64,000 nucleotides of DNA, from assembly GCF_011039175.1 (NCBI RefSeq), contig NZ_JAAKEN010000009.1:59312-123311 (forward strand), given 5' to 3'. The notes beneath the pieces are model-generated. The model did not search any database, was not told the origin of the DNA, and worked only from the letters and a program-made list of their open reading frames with translations. Of this stretch, positions 50,906 through 59,363 are shown piece by piece. How positions within the stretch are numbered: the stretch's first letter is position 1; each line of letters opens with the position of its first letter. Source of the stretch: Slackia sp. ZJ119 (GTDB lineage Bacteria; Actinomycetota; Coriobacteriia; Coriobacteriales; Eggerthellaceae). The position numbers were made by a program, and so were the translations under genes.

Positions 50906-51115
50906 GGAAACGCTCCTTGACCTCGTTTGACTCCTCTTGCGGCATTATAGCGCTCATGGCAAAGCGCGTGGCAGAACGCGCAACAGAGGCGGCAGGAGAG
51001 CGACCGGGGAGCGGCAGGGGGACGGCGACGGTTGAAAGCCAGCTTGGCAGAAGCAGCGGCACAGAGCCCTGGAGCCGCACCGCTGAAAGAGCCGCCGGCC
51101 TGCCTGTGCAGGGCT

Positions 51116-51140
51116 GGCGGAGTTGATCAACGTTTCCCTA
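51116..51140 (-). repeat. MITE-like element, left end at stop codon
   Basis: The reverse complement reads TAGGGAAACGTTGATCAACT then CCGCC. Its TAG is the stop codon of the DUF1648 gene at 51138-51512. The preceding 50,940-51,115 is GC-rich and without a supported gene; it may be the remaining, diverged body of the element. Confidence 0.65.
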
Positions 51141-51512
51141 AAGATGGGTCTGGCTGATTTGGCTGAGCCAGAAGGCGAGTATTCCTATCCAAAGGAGCAC
51201 CATGAACACTGCTGTGCCACAAAGGAAGGGACGAGTTGCTGTTCGGCTGACTCCGTGAACAAGGCCGAGGTCGAAGAGCTTGTCGCTGAATGCGTAACAA
51301 AGCATGAGCAGCAGGTTGCAGCCCGACATGATGAAGGAAAGCGGAAGCATCTCCCGCGGCGAGCCGAAGCGGTCGACCTGGCCTTGCGCGTTCCAGTGCA
51401 TCGGTATTTCGATGCCTGGAGGGAATTGCGCGATGGCGACAAGGGAGGCGATAACGGGAGCCGCAATGGCGGCTGTCCAAAACAGGATCACGAGCGGCTT
51501 CTTGAGGGTCAT
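51138..51512 (-). CDS. DUF1648 membrane protein, diverged copy
   Basis: From the ATG at 51512 the 124-residue protein has three to four hydrophobic segments and the DUF1648 signature PPGIEIPMHWNAQGQVDRFGS. SdpI-type immunity proteins contain this domain. It is a paralogue of the genes at 54273 and 62187 (about 85-90 % alike by eye), but it lacks the TetR gene beside it. Its stop comes from a MITE-like end. Confidence 0.75.
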   Translation of the reverse strand: MTLKKPLVILFWTAAIAAPVIASLVAIAQFPPGIEIPMHWNAQGQVDRFGSPREMLPLSFIMSGCNLLLMLCYAFSDKLFDLGLVHGVSRTATRPFLCGTAVFMVLLWIGILAFWLSQISQTHL

Positions 51513-51590
51513 TGCGCATGGCCTTCCGATAGACGATGGAGACATTGTACGACTGGGATGCTTGATAGCGAAGGGCGGCAAATGCGAATG

Positions 51591-51625
51591 TGCTTGTGCG
51601 GCTGCATTCTGCAGCCGCACAAGCA
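51591..51625. repeat. perfect 16-bp hairpin
   Basis: TGCTTGTGCGGCTGCA and its exact inverse are separated only by TTC. No T tract follows. It lies in the 51513-51746 interval, which otherwise shows no gene. Confidence 0.6.
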
Positions 51626-51746
51626 GGGGGATGGGCATTGGCTGGGGAAGTGGGGGCGGCTGGAGGGCAGGCTAGGCACGCCCGTGAGTTTATTGGCGTG
51701 CATGCACTCGGGGGGGCGCAGCTGGGATGGGCTGGGGCGGATGCGT

Positions 51747-51941
51747 CTACAGCAGGCCGTGCTTTTCGTAGAGCGAGAGCATGCGCTGGTAGAGCAGTTT
51801 GTCAGTCAGATGCTGTTTGAACGTGGCGGACCTCTCCTTGCCCTGGGACTTCAGCTTCTCAATTTCCTCCGACTTGAAAACGTAATCTTTCTGTATTTCC
51901 GAAAGCATGGACTCAAAGGCTACTAAGCGATCGTTTCCCAT
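51747..51941 (-). CDS. small hypothetical helical protein (64 aa)
   Basis: AGGAAGGTGG lies before the ATG at 51941, giving a Lys/Glu-rich helical protein (SMLSEIQKDYVFKSEEIEKL, then FKQHLTDKLLYQRMLSLYEK). No family is recognised. It lies between the diverged DUF1648 gene and a portal pseudogene, so it may be of phage origin. Confidence 0.55.
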   Translation of the reverse strand: MGNDRLVAFESMLSEIQKDYVFKSEEIEKLKSQGKERSATFKQHLTDKLLYQRMLSLYEKHGLL

Positions 51942-52041
51942 TTCAACCACCTTCCTGAGCAACGACGACATCCCTATTTTCCCATAGGGTTTGTGACGGG
52001 AACAGATGCTTCGGTGCAAAAACGGGCGTGAGGAGTATCAG

Positions 52042-52753
52042 ATGAATGGGCTAATCGAGGCGGGGTTTCAGGTTCCTGAGCATGTGAGGCAGTATTTGCG
52101 GGATTTGGGGTATGTGCTGCCGCTGGATCCTATGGATGGGCATATTCGCGTGTGGGACGATTGGTTGGCGGCGCGGGGTACGTTTTATGACTATCGCGAC
52201 ATGGACGGGTTTGGGCATGTCTATGAGGTGCATAGGCGAAGTCTTCACCCGGCCGCGCGGGTGTGTGCTGAGTGTGTTTGCTGATGCCATCGATGCCATA
52301 CAGGCGGTGGATTTGGCGTTTGATGCGATGGTGTCTGAGGTGGACGTGTCGAAGATGCGCATCTTTTTATCGGACGTGATGTTTGATTGGGAGCGCGAGG
52401 GGAACAGGTGCGTCCCGATTCCGTTTGGCAAGGGCGACTGCACGGTGTTTCGCAAGGTTATGTCGACAGAGGACACCATCTAGGAGTTCGCGCCGGCGCT
52501 TCGCACGGCAAGCCAGATCGACGCGTTTCGCGTGGCGCTGCAGATGCTGGGGGACCTCTGCGGCTTCGGGATCAGCTACTTCGACTTTGACAATACAGGC
52601 TATGTCAAGACCGCCACTGAGGTGAGCAGCGACAACTCGGCGCTTATGCGCAGCATACGCCGCCATGAGCACGTGCTTGACGGCGCTTTGGGCGGCATGG
52701 GCACGCCGTGGCACCAACGATGCGGCGCAAGACGAGCCGCGTGGCATGGGTAG
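52042..52753 (+). pseudogene. phage portal protein (SPP1 Gp6-type), decayed copy 1
   Basis: The start (ATG 52042) encodes MNGLIEAGFQVPEHVRQYLR to RRSLHPAARVCAE, the N-terminus of an SPP1-like portal. The frame then shifts and a central part (IQAVDLAFDAMVSEVDVSKM... FGKGDCTVFRKVM) runs to an in-frame TAG at 52481. After it, FDFDNTGYVKTATEVSSDNS in another frame gives a further part. Internal segments are missing. The first 240 bases are close to the fragment at 56688. Confidence 0.75.
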
Positions 52754-52821
52754 GCGGATGACCCTCGATACTTGAGCGCCGTGGCTTATGGCAGATGTGC
52801 GCCTGTTGGGTGGCAGATATA

Positions 52822-53502
52822 TCAACTAAATCTTTTTATCTTGAAGTTGCGAAGGTAGGTTTTCTTCAGTCGCTTCAGATTGATGAAGAAATCTCCTTCA
52901 GATGAACTGAGCATCTTGTTATCGTATTTGAGCTGCAGCAATTCCAAAGTGCAAACGAGATCGGCGACTTGGAACAGGCGATACTTATCAGGGTGAACGA
53001 CCCTGAATTCGACGTTGCTCATATTTGCGCTGAAGATGATTTTCAGCGTTCTCGTTATCTCTTTTTGACCCTTGTCATAGTAGACGACGACACGGTCATA
53101 GGATTGGAAATAGCTGAGGTTGTCGCGCAGAAACTCACCCATGACTTTCGCAAGGCGCGTCGCCAGGTCGTCGCCCGATCCGAACTTCTTCTTCTCTACG
53201 ACAAATGTCCGAAACGTTATGTCGCAGTGACGATAGAACACGAACAGGGCGTCAAAGAGCTTGCGGCGCTTTTCCATGCATACGTTCCCGAATTCTGCCT
53301 CGCGCCTAATGAGCGGAGCTGTGTGAACCGTAAGATCGCGACTGAATCCGATGTTTGATATGGACTGTTCAAGATGCGGGATCTCGCGCTGAATGTCAAT
53401 CGATTGGTCGTGGAACACAAGACCGACGATGTAGAACGGGCTGCGGTGGTCATAAGCGCCGAAATCACCCGATTCATCACAGAAGACGCTTAACTCACGC
53501 AT
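52822..53502 (-). CDS. DUF3800 protein
   Basis: This 226-residue protein opens with VFCDESGDFGAYDHRSPFYI, the DUF3800 signature with the two acidic residues of an RNase-H-like fold. Later blocks are VVVYYDKGQKEITRTLKIIF and FQVADLVCTLELLQLK (a final acidic residue). DUF3800 proteins are common in accessory DNA and are suspected nucleases or abortive-infection proteins. The gene follows a structured leader (53526-53649) on the same strand. Confidence 0.85.
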   Translation of the reverse strand: MRELSVFCDESGDFGAYDHRSPFYIVGLVFHDQSIDIQREIPHLEQSISNIGFSRDLTVHTAPLIRREAEFGNVCMEKRRKLFDALFVFYRHCDITFRTFVVEKKKFGSGDDLATRLAKVMGEFLRDNLSYFQSYDRVVVYYDKGQKEITRTLKIIFSANMSNVEFRVVHPDKYRLFQVADLVCTLELLQLKYDNKMLSSSEGDFFINLKRLKKTYLRNFKIKRFS

Positions 53503-53525
53503 AGATCACCTGCCCTCAGATACAA

Positions 53526-53649
53526 AAGTGGCGGGGAAACGCTCCCCGCCTAAGGGTGGACCCGCTATCTGCGTGCCCAGAACATGAATAACTTATACCA
53601 CGGAAACCACGGTTCAGTCAATGAAGAAACCGTGCACTTTGTGACTCCT
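53526..53649 (-). ncRNA. candidate structured leader RNA of DUF3800 gene
   Basis: On the minus strand a promoter-like TTGCCC...TAAGAAT (53681-53654) is followed by a hairpin CACGGTT/AACCGTG and then GTCCACC, TTAG and a perfect 8-bp GC-rich hairpin (GGCGGGGA/TCCCCGCC, 53530-53550) with T-rich sequence. The DUF3800 start is 24 bases further on. Structured RNAs upstream of DUF3800 genes are known as a class (DUF3800 RNA motifs); I cannot tell which, if any, this matches. Confidence 0.5.
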
Positions 53650-53699
53650 TCGTATTCTTAATTCACTAACCTCGTGGGCAATGCCTGTTTTGGCGTTCC

Positions 53700-54130
53700 C
53701 TAGGGCGTCTGCTCAACGGCAGGATGACCGGGAGAAGCGGCGTCGAGCTTTCGCACGCTCTTCGAAAGGCCAAGCGCAACGGCCAACAGAAGAATGAAGG
53801 CGCCATCGATTTGGAAGAAAAGCGGCGTGCCTGTGGCTTCGGCGATGACGCCTCCGAGCGCCGTGCCTGCGGGAATGGCCAGCCCGTTCATGGCCGTGAA
53901 GAGCCCCATCACGCGGCCGAGCTTCTCGTCGGGGATGCTCTTCTGCAGAAGCGTCATGAGGGGCGCGTTGAACCACGCGCAAGCCGCGCTGGCCTGCCAG
54001 GGCGGACGCGCCTTCGCTGGCGGCGTTGCCCGCGAACATCGAGACGGCCTATCCGCTCCAGATGAGCGCGATGCGTCCGAGCCAATCGGCGGGCAGCGCG
54101 TGCCCGCCGGCCGTGAGATTCGCTGTTTTC
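53700..54130 (-). pseudogene. MFS transporter, C-terminal remnant
   Basis: One frame (53700-53957) encodes TLLQKSIPDEKLGRVMGLFT and two membrane helices typical of the end of an MFS drug transporter. The preceding residues lie in another frame (to about 54039), and the first ten or more helices are missing. An operator-like sequence at about 54176-54194 resembles the TetR site at 54753, so the intact gene may once have been under the same regulator. Confidence 0.7.
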
Positions 54131-54272
54131 ATATCACCGATCCAATCTACGATCCTATGCAGTTGTCAAAGCAAAAAGCGACCGTACGCTCACAACCCGT
54201 TTTGTCGATGCGGCCAAAGGGCAGGGGGAACGAAGCGATGCGTTTTGCCATGATGGAAGGTGTGCTGAGGGA

Positions 54273-54665
54273 CTAGAGGGGGGTCTGGTTAATCTGGCTG
54301 AGCCAGAAGGCGAGTGTTCCTACCCAAAGGAGCACCATGAACGCTGCCGTGCCGCAAGGGAAGGGACGAGTTGCCCTTCGGCTGACTCCGTGAGCAAGGC
54401 CGAGGTCGAAGAGCTTGTCGCTGAACGCGTAAGAAAGCATGAGCAGCAGGTTGCAGCCCGACACGATGAAGGAGGGCGGAAGCATCTCCCGCGGCGAGCC
54501 GAAGCGGTCGACCTGGCCTTGCGCGTTCCAGCGCATCGGAATTTCGATGCCTGGAGGGAACTGCGCGATGGCGGCAAGGGAGGCGATAACGGGAGCCGCG
54601 ACGGCGGCTGTCCAAAACAGGATCATGAACAGCTTCTTGACGCCCTGGCTCGCCTTCTCGTTCAT
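54273..54665 (-). CDS. DUF1648 membrane protein, copy 1
   Basis: The ATG at 54665 follows AGGAGGT. The 130-residue protein has about four membrane segments and PPGIEIPMRWNAQGQVDRFG (DUF1648). It is divergent from the TetR gene, with a palindromic operator between them. DUF1648 domains occur in SdpI-like immunity and in membrane-stress proteins; a role in export or resistance controlled by the TetR protein is an inference. It is duplicated exactly at 62187. Confidence 0.8.
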   Translation of the reverse strand: MNEKASQGVKKLFMILFWTAAVAAPVIASLAAIAQFPPGIEIPMRWNAQGQVDRFGSPREMLPPSFIVSGCNLLLMLSYAFSDKLFDLGLAHGVSRRATRPFPCGTAAFMVLLWVGTLAFWLSQINQTPL

Positions 54666-54752
54666 GTCTGGACCTCCTTGTCTGCGTGTTCGATTTCTCT
54701 CCGTTCATGTTGCCAATCAAATCCGCAATCTGGTGCAGTTGTCAGACCAAAA

Positions 54753-54770
54753 AGTGACCGCTCGGTCACT
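54753..54770. promoter_or_regulatory. TetR-type operator
   Basis: AGTGACCG-ct-CGGTCACT is a perfect 8-bp inverted repeat in the divergent interval between the DUF1648 and TetR genes, the expected place for autoregulation. Confidence 0.7.
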
Positions 54771-54818
54771 ATGCATGAAAACGACGGTACGTTCATCTGA
54801 ATTTGCGAGGAAAGCGCA

Positions 54819-55418
54819 GTGGTCAAGGACACGAAGCAGAGGATACTCGACGAGGCGCTCGTCATGTTCGCGCAACGCGGCTACGAGGGAACGAACATGC
54901 GCGAGCTCGCGCAGGCGCTCGGGCTGGGCAAATCGGCCCTCTACAAGCACTACGCCAGCAAGGAGGAGATCTGGGCCTCCATGCTCGACGCGCTCGAAGC
55001 CCGCTATTCCAAAAGCTTCGGCTCCGAAGACAACCCGCCTCCCGTTCCAAGCTCGTGCGACGGGCTCGTCGAGATGTCGATGGAGATGGTCGGCTTCACC
55101 ATCCACGACGAGAAGATCGTGCTCACGCGCAGGCTCCTCCTTGCCGAGCAACACCGCGACGATCATGCGAAGGCGCTCGCCTCCGAGCACTTCCTGAAAA
55201 GGCTCGAGCGCATCTTCGCGCACGTGTTTGCGGGCATGATGGACAAGGGCCTGCTGAAACGCTGCGACCCGCAGCTCCTTGCCCTCGCGTACGCCGCGCC
55301 CGTGTCGGCGCTCATCATGGAGTGCGACCGCTACCCGGAAAAGGAGCCCGAGGTCGCAGAGCGCATCCGCACGTTCGCGACCTGTTTCGCCGAGGCGGCC
55401 AAGGAGCAGGGGAAATGA
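54819..55418 (+). CDS. TetR/AcrR-family transcription regulator, copy 1
   Basis: A GTG at 54819 with GAGGAAAG upstream gives 199 residues. The N-terminal TetR HTH is clear (ILDEALVMFAQRGYEGTNMR, then ELAQALGLGKSALYKHYASK). The C-terminal ligand domain is undistinguished. It most likely represses itself and the divergent DUF1648 gene through the palindrome at 54753, and may also control the downstream ICMT gene. An identical copy is at 62733. Confidence 0.92.
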   Translation: MVKDTKQRILDEALVMFAQRGYEGTNMRELAQALGLGKSALYKHYASKEEIWASMLDALEARYSKSFGSEDNPPPVPSSCDGLVEMSMEMVGFTIHDEKIVLTRRLLLAEQHRDDHAKALASEHFLKRLERIFAHVFAGMMDKGLLKRCDPQLLALAYAAPVSALIMECDRYPEKEPEVAERIRTFATCFAEAAKEQGK

Positions 55419-55536
55419 GAGAAGCCGGGCTGTAGTACTTGCGAGATCAAAGGATTGTGGCGGGGCTTTCGCCGACGGGTTATCTGGTTCTTTTCGACAA
55501 AACCTATAATTGACAGGTTTGCGAAAGGGGCACGGA

Positions 55537-56118
55537 TTGCGGGAGTGCATGTTTCAGGTGATGGCGCTGGCGGTGCTCGCCATCTTCTACGGGGCCTATC
55601 TCGTGAAGATGGCGGCACAGGCGAAGAGGGGCATCAGAACCAACCAAGTTGCCAACAGGCGCGGCGAGACGCATGCCGTTGAGGTGGTTATGAGCATCGC
55701 CACCGTGAGCGTCATTATCGTTCAGTTGGTGAGCATCGCCTTTGATTGGAACTGGAATGCGGAGAGCTTTCGCATAGTCGGGTTCGTGATTGGGCTTGTC
55801 GGATGCGGCTTCTTCATCGCTGCGGAGCTGGGGCTTGGGGACAGCTGGAGGGCCGGGGTTCCGAAAGAGGATGATACCCGGTTCGTCGAAGACGGCATCT
55901 ACGGATGGAGCAGAAACCCCGCCTTTCTCGGTTTCGACTTGCAGTATATCGGCGTGTGCCTGATGTTTTCCAATGTCCTGACCATAGCCTTCAGCATCTT
56001 CGCCATCGTCATGCTTCATCTGCAGATCCTGCATGAGGAGAACTACCTTTCGCAGAGGTTCGGAAGGGCCTACCTGGACTACCAGAGGCGCGTGATGCGT
56101 TATTTTGGAAGAAGATAG
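55537..56118 (+). CDS. ICMT-family membrane methyltransferase, copy 1
   Basis: A TTG at 55537 with AAAGGGG upstream is the likely start; the ATG at 55549 has too short a spacing. The 193-residue protein has five membrane segments and the family motif VEDGIYGWSRNPAFLGFDLQ plus HEENYLSQRFGRAYLDYQRR. In place of the usual RHP it has RNP. It follows the TetR gene by about 120 bases and is likely coregulated. The copy from 63451 is cut by the window end. Confidence 0.85.
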   Translation: MRECMFQVMALAVLAIFYGAYLVKMAAQAKRGIRTNQVANRRGETHAVEVVMSIATVSVIIVQLVSIAFDWNWNAESFRIVGFVIGLVGCGFFIAAELGLGDSWRAGVPKEDDTRFVEDGIYGWSRNPAFLGFDLQYIGVCLMFSNVLTIAFSIFAIVMLHLQILHEENYLSQRFGRAYLDYQRRVMRYFGRR

Positions 56119-56687
56119 GTCCGAACTCGCGAAGGCAGACCCCTAAGCGTTTCGAGGAGGCTGCCGGAGCCCCTGGAGTGACGCGAAGCGGCACGGAAGG
56201 TGCGGAGTGTGACCCCGCACAGGGCTTGCGTTGATTGATTTCATTGACTGAATGCGTTTTGCGCAAGACCGAGGAGGCACACGGAGCTGTGGAGCAAGAC
56301 ATTGGCGGCGATGCGTGGGTGATTCGCATTGCCGCTTTTCTTTTGCGCATTGCCGGCAAGGCTTGCGGAACTGCGGAGCATGACAGCTTGCTGGCATGCG
56401 TAGCTAGAGCCGAGACGCGAAGCGGCTTGGCGGCCAGAGGGCAAGACACAAGGCTTGCCCGGCATTAAGCGCAGACCGTGGCTGCGCGTAGTGGAGTGTG
56501 ACGCAAAGCGGCACATGGAACTGCGAGCGACGAAGTGCGAGCCTGCTATTACAACCGAATTTCGCAGCTGCAATGGCAGGAAGAGCAATGATAGCTGAGA
56601 GATTGTGACAGCCGTAGACTATTGCGCCTGAGCATTCGACATCTTCGCCACTTCTATGGGCGATTGAAATGGTTATAGGGGCAACAG
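56119..56687. other. non-coding interval with recurring short words
   Basis: No reading frame here looks like a real protein. The words GGAGTGACGCGAAGCGGCAC (56188) and GGAGTGTGACGCAAAGCGGC (56491) are near-copies, and GACGCGAAGCGGC recurs at 56414. The stretch may be a decayed gene or a repeat array between the ICMT gene and a portal fragment. Confidence 0.4.
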
Positions 56688-57161
56688 ATGAATGGACTAA
56701 TCGAGGCGGGATTTCAGGTTCCTGAGCATGTGAGGCAGTATCTGCGGGATTTGGGGTATGTGTTGCCGCTGGATCCTATGGATGAGCATATACGGGTGTG
56801 GGATGACTGGCTGGCGGCGCGGGGCACGTTTTATGACTATCGTGATACGGACGGATTCGGGCATACCTATGAGGTGCATAGGCGAAGTCTTCACCCGGCA
56901 TCAAGGGTGTGCGCTGAGTGGGCGTCGCTTCTTCTTAATGACAAAACAACGGTGGTGTGCGAAAACCAACAGTGTACGGACTGGCTTGCGGGGTTTTTCG
57001 CACGTACTGGATTTATGGCAACTGCACAGGCTACCATTGCGCGTGCTTTTGGACTGGGCACGGGGGCCTGGGCGGTGTGGCTCGATTTGGATAAGCGCTG
57101 CGTGCAGGTGCGTCGCTACGATGCGCGGATGGTGATTTGCTGGAGTCGCTCGCCCTTCTGA
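56688..57161 (+). pseudogene. phage portal protein, decayed copy 2 (N-terminal part)
   Basis: The 157-residue frame encodes the first third of an SPP1-like portal (GFQVPEHVRQYLRDLGYVLP; RRSLHPASRVCAEWASLLLN; ATIARAFGLGTGAWAVWLDL) and then ends. The rest of the protein is absent. It is the longest of the three portal fragments. No terminase or head genes follow. Confidence 0.75.
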
Positions 57162-57222
57162 GGGCCTGCCAGGCTAGGCGGTGCGCAGTCTCGTTGCCGC
57201 TTGCATGGGGACAGATGAAATA

Positions 57223-57271
57223 CGAAAGCCCCGGAAGGGGTGATTCCTCACCGTTCGGGGGCTTTTGCATT
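57223..57271. terminator. bidirectional terminator
   Basis: AAAGCCCC and GGGGGCTTTT pair, with a second inner pairing of GGGGTGA and TCACCG. It can serve the portal fragment and the convergent 57292 gene. Confidence 0.75.
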
Positions 57272-57291
57272 TAGAATGATAACCGTGAGCG

Positions 57292-57681
57292 TTATTTGAT
57301 GTCAATGATTTCTCGTTCCCGATTTATAAACCACAGACGACGGATCGCCTTAATGTGAACGCTGAGCTTGCGCAACTGTCCCTCGATTTCAGCATCGGAT
57401 GCGCCTTTCATTCTCTGAGAGTCGAAGATGACGCTATGGGACTGCTTGCATGCTTTGCGCAGATTGCGTTCAATGGCCTTTTTGTCGCTCGCCTGAGGAG
57501 ATTTCATTTCCCAAACAACCCCATTGATCACAACGTCAGGAGAGGTGACGCGATTGCCCCATGTTCGGTGGGCAAACTCGACATCGTAGCCCGCATCGGC
57601 AACTGCCCGTGCGGTATCCATCTCGTGTTCTTGGATGTTGAGATTCGACGGTGCGGTTATTGTTCCTTGGCGTTTTGTCAT
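57292..57681 (-). CDS. CdiA-CT-like tRNase/nuclease-domain protein (stand-alone)
   Basis: From the ATG at 57681 the 129-residue protein consists almost only of a CdiA_C-type nuclease domain: NIQEHEMDTARAVADAGYDV, then SPDVVINGVVWEMKSP (acidic and lysine active-site residues of a restriction-like fold) and FDSQRMKGASDAEIEGQL. It has no secretion domain. No immunity gene is evident beside it. TATAAT lies only about 10 bases before the ATG. Such domains occur on phages and conjugative elements as well as in contact-dependent toxins. Confidence 0.6.
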   Translation of the reverse strand: MTKRQGTITAPSNLNIQEHEMDTARAVADAGYDVEFAHRTWGNRVTSPDVVINGVVWEMKSPQASDKKAIERNLRKACKQSHSVIFDSQRMKGASDAEIEGQLRKLSVHIKAIRRLWFINREREIIDIK

Positions 57682-58028
57682 GCGATTGATTATAAGCCTC
57701 GTGTCAACGGGACTTTGTGACGCGTCCGTATTCTGGGGTCGCAAACTTGGCGCGGATGCGGTTTTGTCTGCGCTGGAAATTATGACTGGAGGCGGATTGA
57801 TGGACGGTGAGAAGAGCAAGACAAAGAGAGCGGCCTTGGCTAAGAGTGCAAAGGGGAGGGCAGAAGGGACGCGGCGACCTCTTGGGCTGTGAGCGCATCA
57901 TCGTTATCCATGCTTCTCCTCTGATAGCGACAACGCGTTTCGAGAATCCAACACGCCGTGACGAAGCGTGACGAACAAATACGAAACCAAGCAGATTCTG
58001 CCGCATCGTTTGATTATCCTTAAATGCG

Positions 58029-58046
58029 AATGATATCATTTACTCC
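58029..58046. promoter_or_regulatory. palindrome before AbrB-like gene
   Basis: GAATGATATCATT lies 20-30 bases before the start at 58065 and contains the perfect palindrome ATGATATCAT. It could be a repressor site. Confidence 0.3.
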
Positions 58047-58064
58047 GAAATCTAAGGAGACGGC

Positions 58065-58682
58065 TTGGAAGCATTCGATGTCATAGTGCGCTTGCTCGCA
58101 ACCTTGTCGATCGGCGTTGCCTGCGGGCTTCTGCTCAAGAAGACGAAGTTCCCGGCAGCCTACATGGTGGGCGCCTTCGTTGGCGTGGCGGCGTTCAACT
58201 GTGCGACCGGGTCCGCCTTTCTGCCGGACGGGACCCGAATGGGCATCCAGATCGTGGCGGGGGCGTTCGTGGGATCCATCATCGTCGTGCTCATCCTTAA
58301 GCTCGGGTTCGACTTCGCATCGGTGCCGAAGCAGCTCAAGAAGATCTGCCAGCTGGTGGCGGGATGTTATCTGGGCACGCTCTTCACCTTCGACGAGCTT
58401 TTGTCCATGGGATACCTCGTCCTGCCCGTGCTCGTGATCGTCGCGGGATATACGCTTAACTGCTTTCTCTGCGGCTGGCTCGAAAGCAGGCTCTTCGGGT
58501 ACGGGAGGCGCGAGGGGATGCTCATCGCCTCCCCTGCAGGAGCGTCCGACACGGCGCTCATCATCGACGACATGGGGATCGCAAACACCGACATCGCGAT
58601 CCTTCAAGTGATACGCGCCACCGTGGTCATGACAACGTTCCCACAGATAGTGAACATCATCTGCTTCTTCATAGGAGGATAG
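58065..58682 (+). CDS. AbrB-family (YjfF/AbrB-duplication) membrane protein, short form
   Basis: AAGGAG places the start at the TTG 58065. The 205-residue protein has six or seven membrane helices and the signature SPAGASDTALIIDDMGIANT followed by ILQVIRATVV, as in proteins wrongly named 'AbrB regulators' or ammonia monooxygenase-like. Most members have two such units (about 350 residues); this one has one and may work as a dimer. Its transport substrate is unknown. Confidence 0.75.
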   Translation: MEAFDVIVRLLATLSIGVACGLLLKKTKFPAAYMVGAFVGVAAFNCATGSAFLPDGTRMGIQIVAGAFVGSIIVVLILKLGFDFASVPKQLKKICQLVAGCYLGTLFTFDELLSMGYLVLPVLVIVAGYTLNCFLCGWLESRLFGYGRREGMLIASPAGASDTALIIDDMGIANTDIAILQVIRATVVMTTFPQIVNIICFFIGG

Positions 58683-58705
58683 GAAATGAAGCGAGGTCCT
58701 CTGGC

Positions 58706-59188
58706 ATGACGCTTCGTAGAACGAACGGGTTGGTCGCCGCGATGCTCGTCGCGGCATTCTTCTTGCATGCGATTGTAGGCGTGCTTTGGCTTCGCTTCGG
58801 ATTCTCGGATCATTTAGCGTGGCTGGTGTGGGTTGCCGTGATTTTGGCCTGCGTCCATATCGGGCTTTCAGCGGCAACGGGCTATTCGATGCTGACAGAC
58901 AAACAGCGGCCGCCGAGCAGACGCAAGAAAGCGCATCTCATTCTCAAATGGGCAAGCGGCGGGATGCTGTTTGCTGCTGCGCTGATCCATGTGATAGCGG
59001 GCCTGACGGGCGGGGCAATAGGGACGCGATGCCTTCTGCTCGTTGTCATCTCACTGCTGACCTGGCACTGTTTTGTGGGCACCAAGTCATTGCTCAAGGA
59101 TCTAAACGCTCCGAGGCAGCGCAGAAAAGGTCTGCGCGTCTTGATGGTTGTGCTTGCCGCTGTTATTTGCCTGGTTCTCCTGCTCTGA
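58706..59188 (+). CDS. four-helix membrane protein with membrane histidines
   Basis: This 160-residue protein begins 23 bases after the AbrB-like gene and has four to five membrane helices. Each of four helices has one histidine (AFFLHAIVGV, ILACVHIGLS, ALIHVIAGL, LLTWHCFVG), as in di-haem cytochrome b subunits of the fumarate-reductase type. I infer a possible haem-binding protein, but there is no partner flavoprotein or Fe-S gene. Confidence 0.6.
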   Translation: MTLRRTNGLVAAMLVAAFFLHAIVGVLWLRFGFSDHLAWLVWVAVILACVHIGLSAATGYSMLTDKQRPPSRRKKAHLILKWASGGMLFAAALIHVIAGLTGGAIGTRCLLLVVISLLTWHCFVGTKSLLKDLNAPRQRRKGLRVLMVVLAAVICLVLLL

Positions 59189-59363
59189 CGCATTTTCCAC
59201 ACATGGCATACATGGCGCCAGCTCGGTCAACGGGGGCCGCCCTGAGGAAGCGCGGCAGTTCAAACTGGCTATGGCGTGCCCATTCCGTAGCTTCGGAGTG
59301 ACAGCCGCTGGGCGGCAGGAAACATGGGCTCAAGGGCAAGCGAGAACGGTGAAAAGCGGCTGG

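Larger units (their letters stand above)
53671..56086. repeat. large direct repeat, copy 1 (MFS remnant-DUF1648-TetR-ICMT)
   Basis: Sequence from CTCGTGGGCAATGCCTG onward matches 61847 onward. From about 54200 to 56086 the two copies appear identical base for base at an offset of 7914. Copy 1 keeps about 265 bases of the MFS remnant that copy 2 has lost. The true right end is not visible because copy 2 runs off the window. Confidence 0.9.

Noticed and set aside
53530..53550. GGGGAAACGCTCCCC reading as another MITE-like tip
   Set aside because: Similarity to GGGAAACGCT is explained by the local GC hairpin; the outer TAG and following TGGTCAATT are absent.
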